Shown here: positions 55,174 through 63,533 of the stretch, one piece after another
Layout: each line of letters starts with the position of its first letter
Position numbering within the stretch: position 1 is the first letter of the stretch
Assembly (NCBI RefSeq): GCF_014192335.1
Contig: NZ_JACHXU010000013.1
Coordinates: 62,001 to 126,000 of the forward strand
Direction: 5' to 3'
From: Aporhodopirellula rubra
GTDB taxonomy: Bacteria; Planctomycetota; Planctomycetia; Pirellulales; Pirellulaceae
DNA length: 64,000 nt
The notes under the pieces: generated by a model
Told to the model about the DNA's origin: nothing
Seen by the model: the letters and a program-made list of their open reading frames with translations, nothing else
The model's database searches: none
Position numbers and translations under genes: made by a program

Positions 55174-57534
55174 GTGACCGATGGTCCGACCCCAGGAGAG
55201 AACCGAGCCCTAAGGGAGTCGGTTTTGCCGCCCGCGAGCCACAACGATGTAGGCCCGGCCTCACAGATTAACGTAAAACGAACGCCCGTGAGTGATTACA
55301 AGGGGACAGAACTAGAAAAAAATGGTTCGATTGGTCGTGCCCGGCAAGTCCTCGGGAGGGTATGGGGTTTCGACGAGTTCCGCCCGTTGCAGGAGGAAGC
55401 CGTCACCGATGTGATCGAAGGCCGGGACAGCGTCGTCGTGTTGCCGACCGGCGGTGGAAAATCTTTGTGTTATCAGGTGCCCGCGTTGGTGCGTGAAGGC
55501 ATGGCCGTGGTGGTCTCGCCGCTGATTTCGCTGATGAAGGATCAGGTGGATTCGCTGGTCAGTAACGGGGTGGCCGCGGCGCTCGTGAACAGCACTCAAT
55601 CGGAAGAGCAAAAACGTGATACCGCTGCGAGAATCCGCAAGGGTGAAATCGATTTACTTTACTTGGCGCCGGAACGGCTGCTGACAAATCGAACGCTCGA
55701 TTTTCTGACTACTGTTCCGATCTCGTTCTTTGCGATCGACGAAGCCCACTGCGTTAGTAATTGGGGGCATGATTTTCGTCCGGAGTACCGTGGGCTGCGT
55801 GCGTTAAAGCAACGGTTTCCTGACGCGTCGGTGCATGCGTTTACCGCGACGGCGTCGGAGCGGGTTCGCGATGACATTGCCGAACAACTGAATTTGGAAT
55901 CGCCGAGCGTGCTCGTCGGCAGTTTTGATCGGCCGAACTTGACTTATCGTATGATTCGTCGCGACAACGCGTTGCGGCAAATCATGAACGTCATTGATCA
56001 GCATCGTGGCGAATCCGGAGTCGTTTACTGCATCACCCGGAAAGAGGTCGAGCAGACTGCCGCGGCGTTAGCAGCCGAAGGCATCTCGGCGCTTCCCTAT
56101 CACGCGGGGCTCGATGATCAGACGAGGCAGGACAATCAGGACGCGTTTATCCGAGAAAAGGTCGACGTGATCGTCGCGACAGTTGCCTTCGGCATGGGGA
56201 TCGATAAATCGAATGTGCGGTTCGTGATCCATGCGGGAATGCCGAAGTCGATCGAGCATTATCAGCAGGAGAGCGGCCGGGCCGGTCGTGACGGATTGGC
56301 GTCTCAGTGCATCTTGCTCTACAGCGGCGGGGACCTGATGACGTGGAAGCGTATTCTTGAGATGGGGGACCGATCGAACTTCGACGAAGCGATGCAAAAC
56401 ATTAACGCAATGTCGGATCTCTGCACGGGAGTGAAGTGTCGGCACGCGGCGATCGTGAATTACTTTGGCCAAGAGTTCGATGTTGAAAATTGCAACGCCT
56501 GTGACGTTTGCCTCGGGGAACTCGATACCGTCGAAGATCCGATCACGTTGTCTCAAAAAATCTTATCCTGTGTCGTGCGGTTGAAAGAACGGTATGGCGT
56601 TGCCTACACGGTGAAGGTCCTGACGGGGTCACGCGATGCCAAAATTATGGAGGCCGGGCACGATCAACTGAGCACGTACAACCTTCTCGGTGACGAGTCG
56701 GCCAGTTCGGTACGGACATGGGTTGAGCAATTGGTGTCGCAAGGTTTTCTGGAGCGATATGGCGAATACAACGTGCTGCGATTGACGTCCGAGGGGCGTG
56801 ACCTGTTGCAGAGAAAGGGGACGGTGACGTTGACTCGGTCGACGAAGTCTTCTGGCGGGCGTTCATCTCGGTCGCCGGTTGCGGAATCATGGGAGGGTGT
56901 CGATCGAGGATTGTTTGATCGGTTGCGAGCGTGCCGGAGTGAGTTGGCCGCACAGCGGAAGGTGCCCGCGTACGTGATCTTCGGCGACGCGGTGTTGCGG
57001 GATTTGGCGAGAACGCGTCCGGCATCACAGGCGGGGCTCGCGAGGATCAAAGGCATCGGAGAACGCAAGCTCGCCGAGTTTGGGGAATTGTTCTTGAACG
57101 AAATGGATGCCTATTGCCAAGAGAATTCGCTTTCTCGGGACGTGACCGTCGTGGTGGGGGCGTCGGCACCGATGTCCAAGCCGCCTCGACCTAAATCCGT
57201 AAAAGGTGCTGCGGCGCTCAAAGAAGTGTTTGCTCTTTTTGAGCAGGGGAAGACCATCGCTGAGGTGGCCGAGTCGGTGGGCCGAGCGGTTTCGACGGTC
57301 CGTGGTTATCTGAACAGCTATATCGCCGAGACCGGATCAACGGATGCCTCCGTGTGGGTCTCGCCGGAGAAGATCACGGTAATTGAATCTGCCATTTCTG
57401 CGAGTGAAGACGGGCGGCTGAAGCCGATTCACGAGGCGATCGCCTCGGACGATTCGGTCTCATTTGACGTCTCGTATGAAGAGATTCGGATCGTGGTCGC
57501 GTGCCACAGCAATCGAGTCACCAGCGGCGCGTGA
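55174..57534 (+). CDS. recQ: ATP-dependent DNA helicase RecQ with C-terminal HTH domain
   Basis: A 786-residue 3'-5' DNA helicase of recombination and repair. After a 55-residue leader, the SF2 core has the Q-motif FRPLQEEAV, Walker A TGGGKS (92-97) and DEAH (189-192) in IDEAHCVSNWGHDFRP. Motif VI is QESGRAGRDG. The zinc-binding cysteines (CTGVKCRHA...NCNACDVC) and winged-helix RQC region follow, then an HRDC domain (about 585-665). Last comes an HTH_40-type domain (about 685-740, GKTIAEVAESVGRAVSTVRGYL), as in some planctomycete and Bacteroidetes RecQ proteins. The start is GTG; a later in-frame start cannot be excluded. Confidence 0.95.
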   Translation: MTDGPTPGENRALRESVLPPASHNDVGPASQINVKRTPVSDYKGTELEKNGSIGRARQVLGRVWGFDEFRPLQEEAVTDVIEGRDSVVVLPTGGGKSLCYQVPALVREGMAVVVSPLISLMKDQVDSLVSNGVAAALVNSTQSEEQKRDTAARIRKGEIDLLYLAPERLLTNRTLDFLTTVPISFFAIDEAHCVSNWGHDFRPEYRGLRALKQRFPDASVHAFTATASERVRDDIAEQLNLESPSVLVGSFDRPNLTYRMIRRDNALRQIMNVIDQHRGESGVVYCITRKEVEQTAAALAAEGISALPYHAGLDDQTRQDNQDAFIREKVDVIVATVAFGMGIDKSNVRFVIHAGMPKSIEHYQQESGRAGRDGLASQCILLYSGGDLMTWKRILEMGDRSNFDEAMQNINAMSDLCTGVKCRHAAIVNYFGQEFDVENCNACDVCLGELDTVEDPITLSQKILSCVVRLKERYGVAYTVKVLTGSRDAKIMEAGHDQLSTYNLLGDESASSVRTWVEQLVSQGFLERYGEYNVLRLTSEGRDLLQRKGTVTLTRSTKSSGGRSSRSPVAESWEGVDRGLFDRLRACRSELAAQRKVPAYVIFGDAVLRDLARTRPASQAGLARIKGIGERKLAEFGELFLNEMDAYCQENSLSRDVTVVVGASAPMSKPPRPKSVKGAAALKEVFALFEQGKTIAEVAESVGRAVSTVRGYLNSYIAETGSTDASVWVSPEKITVIESAISASEDGRLKPIHEAIASDDSVSFDVSYEEIRIVVACHSNRVTSGA

Positions 57535-57713
57535 TGGGCGTTTGTAATTGTCGCGTCGAGCCTTTACGATTTGCCGCAGCCAAGGCGGTGTTGAATTGAC
57601 TCGGCCGGGCGTAGGATGCGTTCTTGTTTTTGAATGTTCCTGGCCACTTTGTGTGGTCGTTCCCGCTGTCACGCGTTTGCGTGTTTTCCACGATACTCCT
57701 CTAGTACTGTTTT

Positions 57714-58523
57714 ATGCGATTTGCACTTTGTAACGAAACGTTTCGCGACACACCGCTTGCCGACGCGGTTCGTTTGACCGCTGATTTGGGTTACACGGGC
57801 TGGGAAGTTGCCCCGTTTATGTTGGCCGATCACGTTGACAAAATCTCCGCCGAGGAGCGAACGGAGTATCGGAAAGTGGTGGAGGATGCCGGGTTGGAGA
57901 TTATCGGGTTGCATTGGTTGCTCGCTGGCACCGAGGGGTTGCACCTGACGACGCGCGATGAGGAGACGCGGAAGCGGACGGCGGAATACTTCAAAAAACT
58001 CACGCATCTTTGCGGGGATCTCGGTGGGCATTTGATGGTGCTCGGTTCACCGGTGCAGCGAAATCGAACTGAGGGGCAGACCACGGAGGAGGCACTCGCC
58101 AACGCGGCGGAGATTCTGCGTGATGTCGTGCCGACGCTGCATGAGCGAAATGTTCGGATTGCGATCGAACCTCTCGGTCCGGAAGAAGGTGACTTTCTCA
58201 ATACGGCGGATGAAGGGTGCGATCTGATCGACGTGATCGGTGACGACCACATCGGCCTGCACTTGGACGTCAAGGCAATGAGTACCGAGAGCGAACCGGT
58301 CGACCAAATCATTCGTCGACACGCGGACCGTATGATCCACTTCCACGCCAACGACCCCAACCGGCTCGGGCCGGGAATGGGGGAGGTTGAGTTTCAACCG
58401 ATCATGCAGTCGCTGCGTGACGTCGGATATGACGGGTGGGTCAGCGTCGAAGTGTTCGACTATTCACCCGGGGCTGAAGCGTTGGCTCGAGAGAGTATTC
58501 AGAACTTGCAAGCGGCGATGTGA
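57714..58523 (+). CDS. Sugar phosphate isomerase/epimerase-type TIM barrel
   Basis: A 269-residue cytosolic protein of the xylose isomerase-like (AP endonuclease family 2) superfamily. Strand-end residues expected to bind a divalent metal are seen: Glu in VRIAIEPLGP, Asp in GLHLDVKAM, His in MIHFHANDPN and Glu in WVSVEVFDY. This fits ketose/sugar 3-epimerases and related isomerases; the exact substrate is not readable. No signal peptide is present. It could act on sugar products of polysaccharide breakdown, but it is 6 kb outside the locus. Its 3' end overlaps the convergent dockerin gene by 83 bases. Confidence 0.85.
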   Translation: MRFALCNETFRDTPLADAVRLTADLGYTGWEVAPFMLADHVDKISAEERTEYRKVVEDAGLEIIGLHWLLAGTEGLHLTTRDEETRKRTAEYFKKLTHLCGDLGGHLMVLGSPVQRNRTEGQTTEEALANAAEILRDVVPTLHERNVRIAIEPLGPEEGDFLNTADEGCDLIDVIGDDHIGLHLDVKAMSTESEPVDQIIRRHADRMIHFHANDPNRLGPGMGEVEFQPIMQSLRDVGYDGWVSVEVFDYSPGAEALARESIQNLQAAM

Positions 58524-60864
58524 GATCCTCGTTTGAATCGGCTTCACCTTCGAGGCGTGATTCCTTCGGTGTCGCGGTTTGCAAGTGAGAGGCTGGTCGA
58601 CCGGTGGAGGCGAGCGGGGGCGGTGTGGCGTTGAGTGGTCGCGAAATCAGTTCGGTTTCCACGGGGTCAATGTAGGGCTGCGTTGTTGGTGGGGTCGCGG
58701 CGTTTGTCTGTGTTTGGATTGGCGTGAATGGGACGGGCGTTGCAAGGAAGTCCGTCGGCGGTTCCGGTTCGATCGGTTCGCTTGTCGCGTGTCCTCTCGC
58801 GTTGAGGTAATTGATCACACGGAGTGCGTCGAGTTCGGAAATGAACCCTCCGCCATCGACATCGAGAAACGGTTCGGTGGTCCGGTTCGGATCGTCGTTG
58901 CCGTTGGATCGGGCGTTGAGTTCATTGATCACTCGTAATGCGTCGACCGCCGTTGTTTCCCCGTTGGCGTTTGTATCAGTGGGTTCGAAGATGTTGGTCG
59001 GCGCGAGGTGAGTGAGGGATGTGTCGCCGCCGGTGGATTGCAGTGTGATTGTTTGATCGGTTGTGAGAGCTTGCGACACGATCGCGTAGGTTTCTCCTGA
59101 CTGGACTTCGGCAAAAACGGAGTTGCCTTGTCGACTGCCGACCGATTTTTGGTCCGCATCGACGATGTGCAGTGACCGGCCAAATGGCGTGGCGTTGGTT
59201 GTGGTTGCGGTGATCGTGGCGTCGGACAACGCTTCGAAAATGATCGCTGTCCCCGTGAGGTCGCTGTCCGAGACGCTTGCGATGAAATGTTCCGTGGCGA
59301 CGGCCGCTGGGACGATGATGCGTGGGCGAATGGGCGAAGTGATTTCGTGAGCGAAACGCACCTCATCGACGGTGATGTTGGCGTTGTCCGATGGGCTGTT
59401 GGTGAGGCGGAACGTCAAGGTGTTGACCGAGTCCGCGTGGGATCCGATTGAAGAAGAAAGCGTGAGGCCGCCGTTCGCAGCGAGCGTTCGTTCGAGCGAA
59501 GTGTATTGATCGATCGCGAGCGAGTCGACGAGCGTGTCGCCGATGAGGACCTGAAGACTCCCGCCGGTTGTGCTGATCGGGATGGTGATGTCGTAATCCA
59601 GCAGCGCGATGTCGTTGGGAATGTAGGTCCAGTTATGAGTGCGTGAGTCGTTGGAGCTTTGCAGCGATAGGGCGGCGTCGGGGTTCGGTGTGATCTCCGC
59701 GTTGCCGCCGCCTGAGTGGAAGGCCCATCCCGGTACTTCGCTACTGCGGTTGCCCACAAACGCGAAACCTGCATTGTTGATTTGCGGGTTCCAGGCGGGG
59801 GCCCATCGTCCCGCGGTGATTTGCGCTGACGTCAATCCGTTCGCGTCGAGTCCGGTCGAGTTGGGCATTCCGTTGTCGCGGTTCACGATCGCATCGGGCG
59901 TGTGGTCGTGATCTTGATCGCTGCCGTAGAAACGCGGTTCCGGTCGGTCGACCGCGTTGTCGATTCGCGAGCTGAATGCGTAACCGGTCGTGGACGAGGG
60001 ATCGTTGATCGAGGCGAGGTAGTATTCGTTCCAGACCGCACTATGTGGGAACGAGGCCTCGGATGTTTCGGCGGTGACGGAGGCGTTGTAAGCGCCCGGG
60101 ATGGGGCGACCGCCCGGGTTGGTGGAGAAGAATCCGAGTGGGTTGGTTTGGTAGTAGACGTCGGCGAAATCGACGTTGTCCCAAACGGTGGCGCCGTAAA
60201 CGGGGGACTCGTTGATCCGGGGCAAACCGAGCGTATCGAGGTCTTGTGATCCGTCGATGGGCAAACGGGATTGGTCGAAGTCGTGAGGGTCGAGATAGGT
60301 CAGGTGGTCGACGGGGATCTCGAATGCTGCGAGTCGTTCGACCGCTTCGCTGGTGACCGCGGTGCCGAAACTGTGTCCGATGAAATGCAGGTCGGTGGTG
60401 TTGGCGGGGCCCGCGGCGGGGGCGATGATGCCGAGACCGACGGCGATGCTGAAGAGTGCGTCACCGGCGGCTTCGCCCCATCCGGCGGAGTCGTTGTTGG
60501 AGGCGTCGCCCCAATCAAACAGCAGCACGAGTTCGGATCCAGTTTTCGAGACGCTCTCGAAGAGGTCGAACGTGCCCGGGCCGCCGTCGGTGTTCACGTC
60601 GAAGTCGACCAGCAGCCCGCCGTTGCGTTCGACGATCGCATCGGCCAGCGGAATCAGCGAGTCGCCGGCGCCGTCGAGTTGAAAACCGTGGGTGATGATC
60701 GTCGCGGAAGAAAACTGCCCCGAGATTTCGTCGCGCATGTCTTCGAGCGAGAGGCCCGATTGCGTCATCGCGGCGAGCAGTCGCCGGGGCTCGAGGTGTT
60801 CCATCCTCAGGCGGAAGACGTTGCGTCCGGCGATCCGTCGCCGGTTGGTCAGAATCGATTCCAT
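58441..60864 (-). CDS. Secreted lipase-like protein with LEPRRLLA motif and dockerin
   Basis: An 807-residue exported protein. The N-terminus MEHLEPRRLLA is a motif found at the start of many large planctomycete surface proteins. Residues about 55-260 look like an alpha/beta-hydrolase: ATIITHGFQ, VLLFDWG and HFIGHSFGTAVTSEAV, with the GHSFG nucleophile elbow, and YLDPHDFD supplying an acid/His region. The middle (about 330-600) is beta-rich, and a dockerin type I pair lies near 625-690 (DTNANGETTAVDAL, DVDGGGFISELDAL). A Pro/Thr-rich tail follows. The substrate is unknown. The C-terminal 27 codons overlap the convergent isomerase gene; both frames carry coherent protein sequence there. Confidence 0.8.
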   Translation of the reverse strand: MESILTNRRRIAGRNVFRLRMEHLEPRRLLAAMTQSGLSLEDMRDEISGQFSSATIITHGFQLDGAGDSLIPLADAIVERNGGLLVDFDVNTDGGPGTFDLFESVSKTGSELVLLFDWGDASNNDSAGWGEAAGDALFSIAVGLGIIAPAAGPANTTDLHFIGHSFGTAVTSEAVERLAAFEIPVDHLTYLDPHDFDQSRLPIDGSQDLDTLGLPRINESPVYGATVWDNVDFADVYYQTNPLGFFSTNPGGRPIPGAYNASVTAETSEASFPHSAVWNEYYLASINDPSSTTGYAFSSRIDNAVDRPEPRFYGSDQDHDHTPDAIVNRDNGMPNSTGLDANGLTSAQITAGRWAPAWNPQINNAGFAFVGNRSSEVPGWAFHSGGGNAEITPNPDAALSLQSSNDSRTHNWTYIPNDIALLDYDITIPISTTGGSLQVLIGDTLVDSLAIDQYTSLERTLAANGGLTLSSSIGSHADSVNTLTFRLTNSPSDNANITVDEVRFAHEITSPIRPRIIVPAAVATEHFIASVSDSDLTGTAIIFEALSDATITATTTNATPFGRSLHIVDADQKSVGSRQGNSVFAEVQSGETYAIVSQALTTDQTITLQSTGGDTSLTHLAPTNIFEPTDTNANGETTAVDALRVINELNARSNGNDDPNRTTEPFLDVDGGGFISELDALRVINYLNARGHATSEPIEPEPPTDFLATPVPFTPIQTQTNAATPPTTQPYIDPVETELISRPLNATPPPLASTGRPASHLQTATPKESRLEGEADSNEDLTSPLASSEYSLEPTLQPRVNSRTLRR

Positions 60865-60948
60865 TCAGATGCCCAAGGTTCGTGGCCGATTGATTCGTGG
60901 CGGATTAATTTGAAGCCCGCGAACGGGCCGCCCCACGATGCGGGCAGT

Positions 60949-61926
60949 TTAGTTACGGGTCAGGTCCCAGGCGTCGAGCCAAGTCGTGTCGGTCGGTTCC
61001 ATTTCGAAATCGGTCACCAGGCGATCGGCCATGTCCGGCAGGTGGCCGGCGCCATAGAACACGGCGGCCGAATTTGTGTCCCCATCGAGTTCCTCTTGCA
61101 GGATCTCAAAGGCCTTGCGGTTGCGGCCTTTGATTAGTGTGTTCTCGCCGTTGGCGTCGTCGAGTCCCGCGGAGACCATTTCGATGTCGATCAGTTGTCC
61201 CGCCATCGCTCGTTTCATCATCTTCGATCGGTCTTTGCTGAACAGAGCCATCAGCAGTCCGGTCTCGGCGTTGGCGGATTGGGTGGCGAGGCCGGCGCCC
61301 ATCATGCGGGCGACCATTTTCCAAACGCTGTCGCCGCGGCGTTCGAGGTCCTCGACGAACTCATCGGGGCTCATGTCGGCGTGGCGAAAGTTTTCCGCCA
61401 TGTAGTCGATCTTTTCGAGTTGGTACTCCAGGTTCAGCATGTCTTTCATGCCGGTCTGCATCGACGCCAGGAGTGATCGGCGTTTTTGCAAATCTTCAGG
61501 ACGGATTCGGGTGCCGTCGGGGGCGACTAATTCGTAAAGGACTTTGTCGTATCCGCTGAGTTGTTCTTTGAGGGCTTCGTAGTACTCGGCTTGACCGATG
61601 TGGACGACTCCAACGAGGTCGACGATTTTGCCCGCGTACTTGGTGCCCGGCTTTCCGACGTAACGGACGGTTGCCGTTTGCATCGCGAGCGGGGCGTTGT
61701 CGTCGTCGCGGTGAATGCGAACGTAGAGTTCTTCGGGGGCGTCGGATTCGTCCGAGGCGTCTGCGGAGCCGGTGGCGGCTTCTTTTTTCTCGCTGGAATC
61801 GTCGGTTGTTTGCGTCGGCGGTTCGGCGACTTCTTGGGCCGACCCCGGGCGGGCGAACGCGAGTTGCCAAATCAGCAGCAGCATCGCGCACAGGAACCAT
61901 GCGATGGTTTTCAGGCGTTTGGTCAT
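60949..61926 (-). CDS. Secreted TraB/GumN-like protein
   Basis: A 325-residue protein with a signal peptide (IAWFLCAMLLLIWQLAFARPGSAQE) and an acidic Ser/Thr-rich linker to about residue 60. The core VGVVHIGQAEYYEALKEQL...KVLYELVAPDG and the late GAGHLPDMADRL match the TraB/PrgY/GumN fold, which has conserved His and Glu residues proposed to form a metal-dependent hydrolase site. Function and substrate are unknown. The long frame back to 62580 lies inside the upstream synthase gene and is rejected; an ATG at 61953 is an alternative. It follows the OleA-like gene on the same strand by 92 bases. Confidence 0.8.
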   Translation of the reverse strand: MTKRLKTIAWFLCAMLLLIWQLAFARPGSAQEVAEPPTQTTDDSSEKKEAATGSADASDESDAPEELYVRIHRDDDNAPLAMQTATVRYVGKPGTKYAGKIVDLVGVVHIGQAEYYEALKEQLSGYDKVLYELVAPDGTRIRPEDLQKRRSLLASMQTGMKDMLNLEYQLEKIDYMAENFRHADMSPDEFVEDLERRGDSVWKMVARMMGAGLATQSANAETGLLMALFSKDRSKMMKRAMAGQLIDIEMVSAGLDDANGENTLIKGRNRKAFEILQEELDGDTNSAAVFYGAGHLPDMADRLVTDFEMEPTDTTWLDAWDLTRN

Positions 61927-62018
61927 GCGAGCACTTCGGTATGAATGAGTCATCTTCAAGGACTTTTGGGGTGTGGTTCGTTGCGGTGGATCGAGGCCGA
62001 ACGTTTCGCCGACTATCG

Positions 62019-63143
62019 TCACCTTAGCGCAGGGGCAGGGGGACGACAATCCTCGCGCGAATCGAGCAGTCCCGACCATTGTCCGGAGACCGGGGTGCGG
62101 CCCCACTTCGACGCGATCATGACACTGTTGATGCCCGAGCCGATGCCGAGCAGTGCCGTTCGGTCGCCCTCGTTTAGTTCGCCGCGGTCGATCGCGGCGG
62201 CCACCGTCAGGGGCAGTGCGACCGAGCCGGTGTTGCCAAGTACGGGGTAAGTGATCGAGTCGTTCTCTGTTGGCAGGCCCATCGCCTCCAGCATCGCCGC
62301 CCGGTGTCGCGTTCCGACTTGGTGGCAGACGGTGCGGTCGAACGAGTCGCGTTGCCAGTTCGATTCTGACACTAATCGGTTGAGTGCCGAGACGCCCGTT
62401 GCGATCCCTTCGGCCATCAGTGTTTCTGAGTCCGTGTCCATCAGCGGTCGCATGTCGGCGCCGGCCGTGTCTTGGTTGCTGCGGCAGAGGTGATGGAAGG
62501 AGGTGTTCGCTTCGGCGATCGCAAACTCGATCGGGGTGCCGTCCGGGCAGAGGTCGCGATGGCAGAGCAGCCACGCGCAACTGCCGGATCCGATCGTCAG
62601 GGAGGCGAACGCCGGTTTGACGCTTTTGCGAGTCAGCGACTCATCGCCGTTGAGTGATTCGATGGTGGCTTCGAGCAGCGGGCGGCTGTTCTCGGTTCCG
62701 ACCACGACGCCCGCGCGGATCATTCCGGCCGAGATCATCCCGGCGATTTGGACCGCGCCGTTGAGGACTCCGAGGCAGGCGTTCGAAACGTCGTAGACCC
62801 AGCAGTCGCTGCGGAGTCCCATTTCGTGATGCACTCGCGAGGCCGTCGCCGGTTCGAGGAAGTCACGACAGACGCTCGCGTGGATCAGGGCGCCGACGTC
62901 GGCGCGGTCGATCGAGGCGGCGTCGATCGAGGCCAGGCCGCTGCGGATGCTCGGCCCGCTCGGCATCGTTCCCGGTTCCCAGGCTCGGCGCTCGTCGATG
63001 CCGCTCATCAGGCCGAGTCGTCCCTCGGGGAGTCGCAGTCGCGAGTAGAGAGGTTCGAGTTGTTGCTCGATCGCATCGCTCGACCACACTTCCTCTGGGA
63101 TGGTCACTCCGATCCCCGCCAACACCACATCACCGAAACGCAT
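62019..63143 (-). CDS. OleA-like / 3-oxoacyl-ACP synthase III
   Basis: A 374-residue thiolase-fold condensing enzyme. The catalytic triad is complete: Cys123 in VSNACLGVLNG, His274 in VCHQVGTRH and Asn304 in LGNTGS. A glutamate at position 97 (CRDFLEPATA) is 26 residues before the cysteine. As I recall, this is the same spacing as the catalytic Glu117/Cys143 pair of OleA from Xanthomonas. OleA performs head-to-head Claisen condensation of fatty acyl-CoAs to beta-keto acids in long-chain olefin synthesis, while FabH makes acetoacetyl-ACP. No OleB, OleC or OleD is in the window. The ATG at 63143 gives the family-like MRFGDVVLAGIGVTIPEE; a TTG at 63170 adds nine residues. Confidence 0.85.
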   Translation of the reverse strand: MRFGDVVLAGIGVTIPEEVWSSDAIEQQLEPLYSRLRLPEGRLGLMSGIDERRAWEPGTMPSGPSIRSGLASIDAASIDRADVGALIHASVCRDFLEPATASRVHHEMGLRSDCWVYDVSNACLGVLNGAVQIAGMISAGMIRAGVVVGTENSRPLLEATIESLNGDESLTRKSVKPAFASLTIGSGSCAWLLCHRDLCPDGTPIEFAIAEANTSFHHLCRSNQDTAGADMRPLMDTDSETLMAEGIATGVSALNRLVSESNWQRDSFDRTVCHQVGTRHRAAMLEAMGLPTENDSITYPVLGNTGSVALPLTVAAAIDRGELNEGDRTALLGIGSGINSVMIASKWGRTPVSGQWSGLLDSREDCRPPAPALR

Positions 63144-63533
63144 CAATCGCACCCACGCTGTCTGAATCAAAAAAGGTCCATCGCTTTGATCGACCGTCCG
63201 AGTGTCAGCATACCGCCATCGGCGTCGTGTCCGAAGGTCAGCGGTGAAGCGAGAGTCCAGAAAAAAACTTGGTCAATTTCATTGACTCGGTCGGAGTGGA
63301 CACTTGGCTGGCAGGCAGTTTTGCCGTGCTTAAAAACCGAGCAGTCCGGCGAGCCCCCTCGAGATGGCGGGCTGCGTAAAAAAGTGGCGGGGCGTGCCTG
63401 GTGACGTAAGTGCTTTTGCTAGCAATGGTTGTGGAAGGCTGTTTGGCACCCCTTTCAAGATGCACCTAATCACGCAGGCCGGAACGATGGCTCTCATCAC
63501 CGGCGACCAGGACAATCGCATCTCGGAACTGAA
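63144..63533. other. 390-base divergent intergenic region
   Basis: No gene seen. It lies between the minus-strand OleA-like gene and a plus-strand gene that leaves the window, so it should hold two promoters. A GG-N11-GC sigma-54-like sequence at 63310-63324 is one base too long to be convincing. Confidence 0.4.

Noticed and set aside
60271-61137. 288-residue plus-strand frame
   Set aside because: Antisense to the dockerin and TraB-like genes, spanning both; no family pattern.
61927-62580. N-terminal extension of the TraB-like gene
   Set aside because: It runs through the OleA-like gene in another frame, is Arg/Pro-rich without pattern, and a signal peptide starts at 61926.
63309-63324. Sigma-54-like promoter (TGGCAGG...TTTTGC)
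   Set aside because: The distance between GG and GC is 11 bases, one more than the strict sigma-54 spacing.
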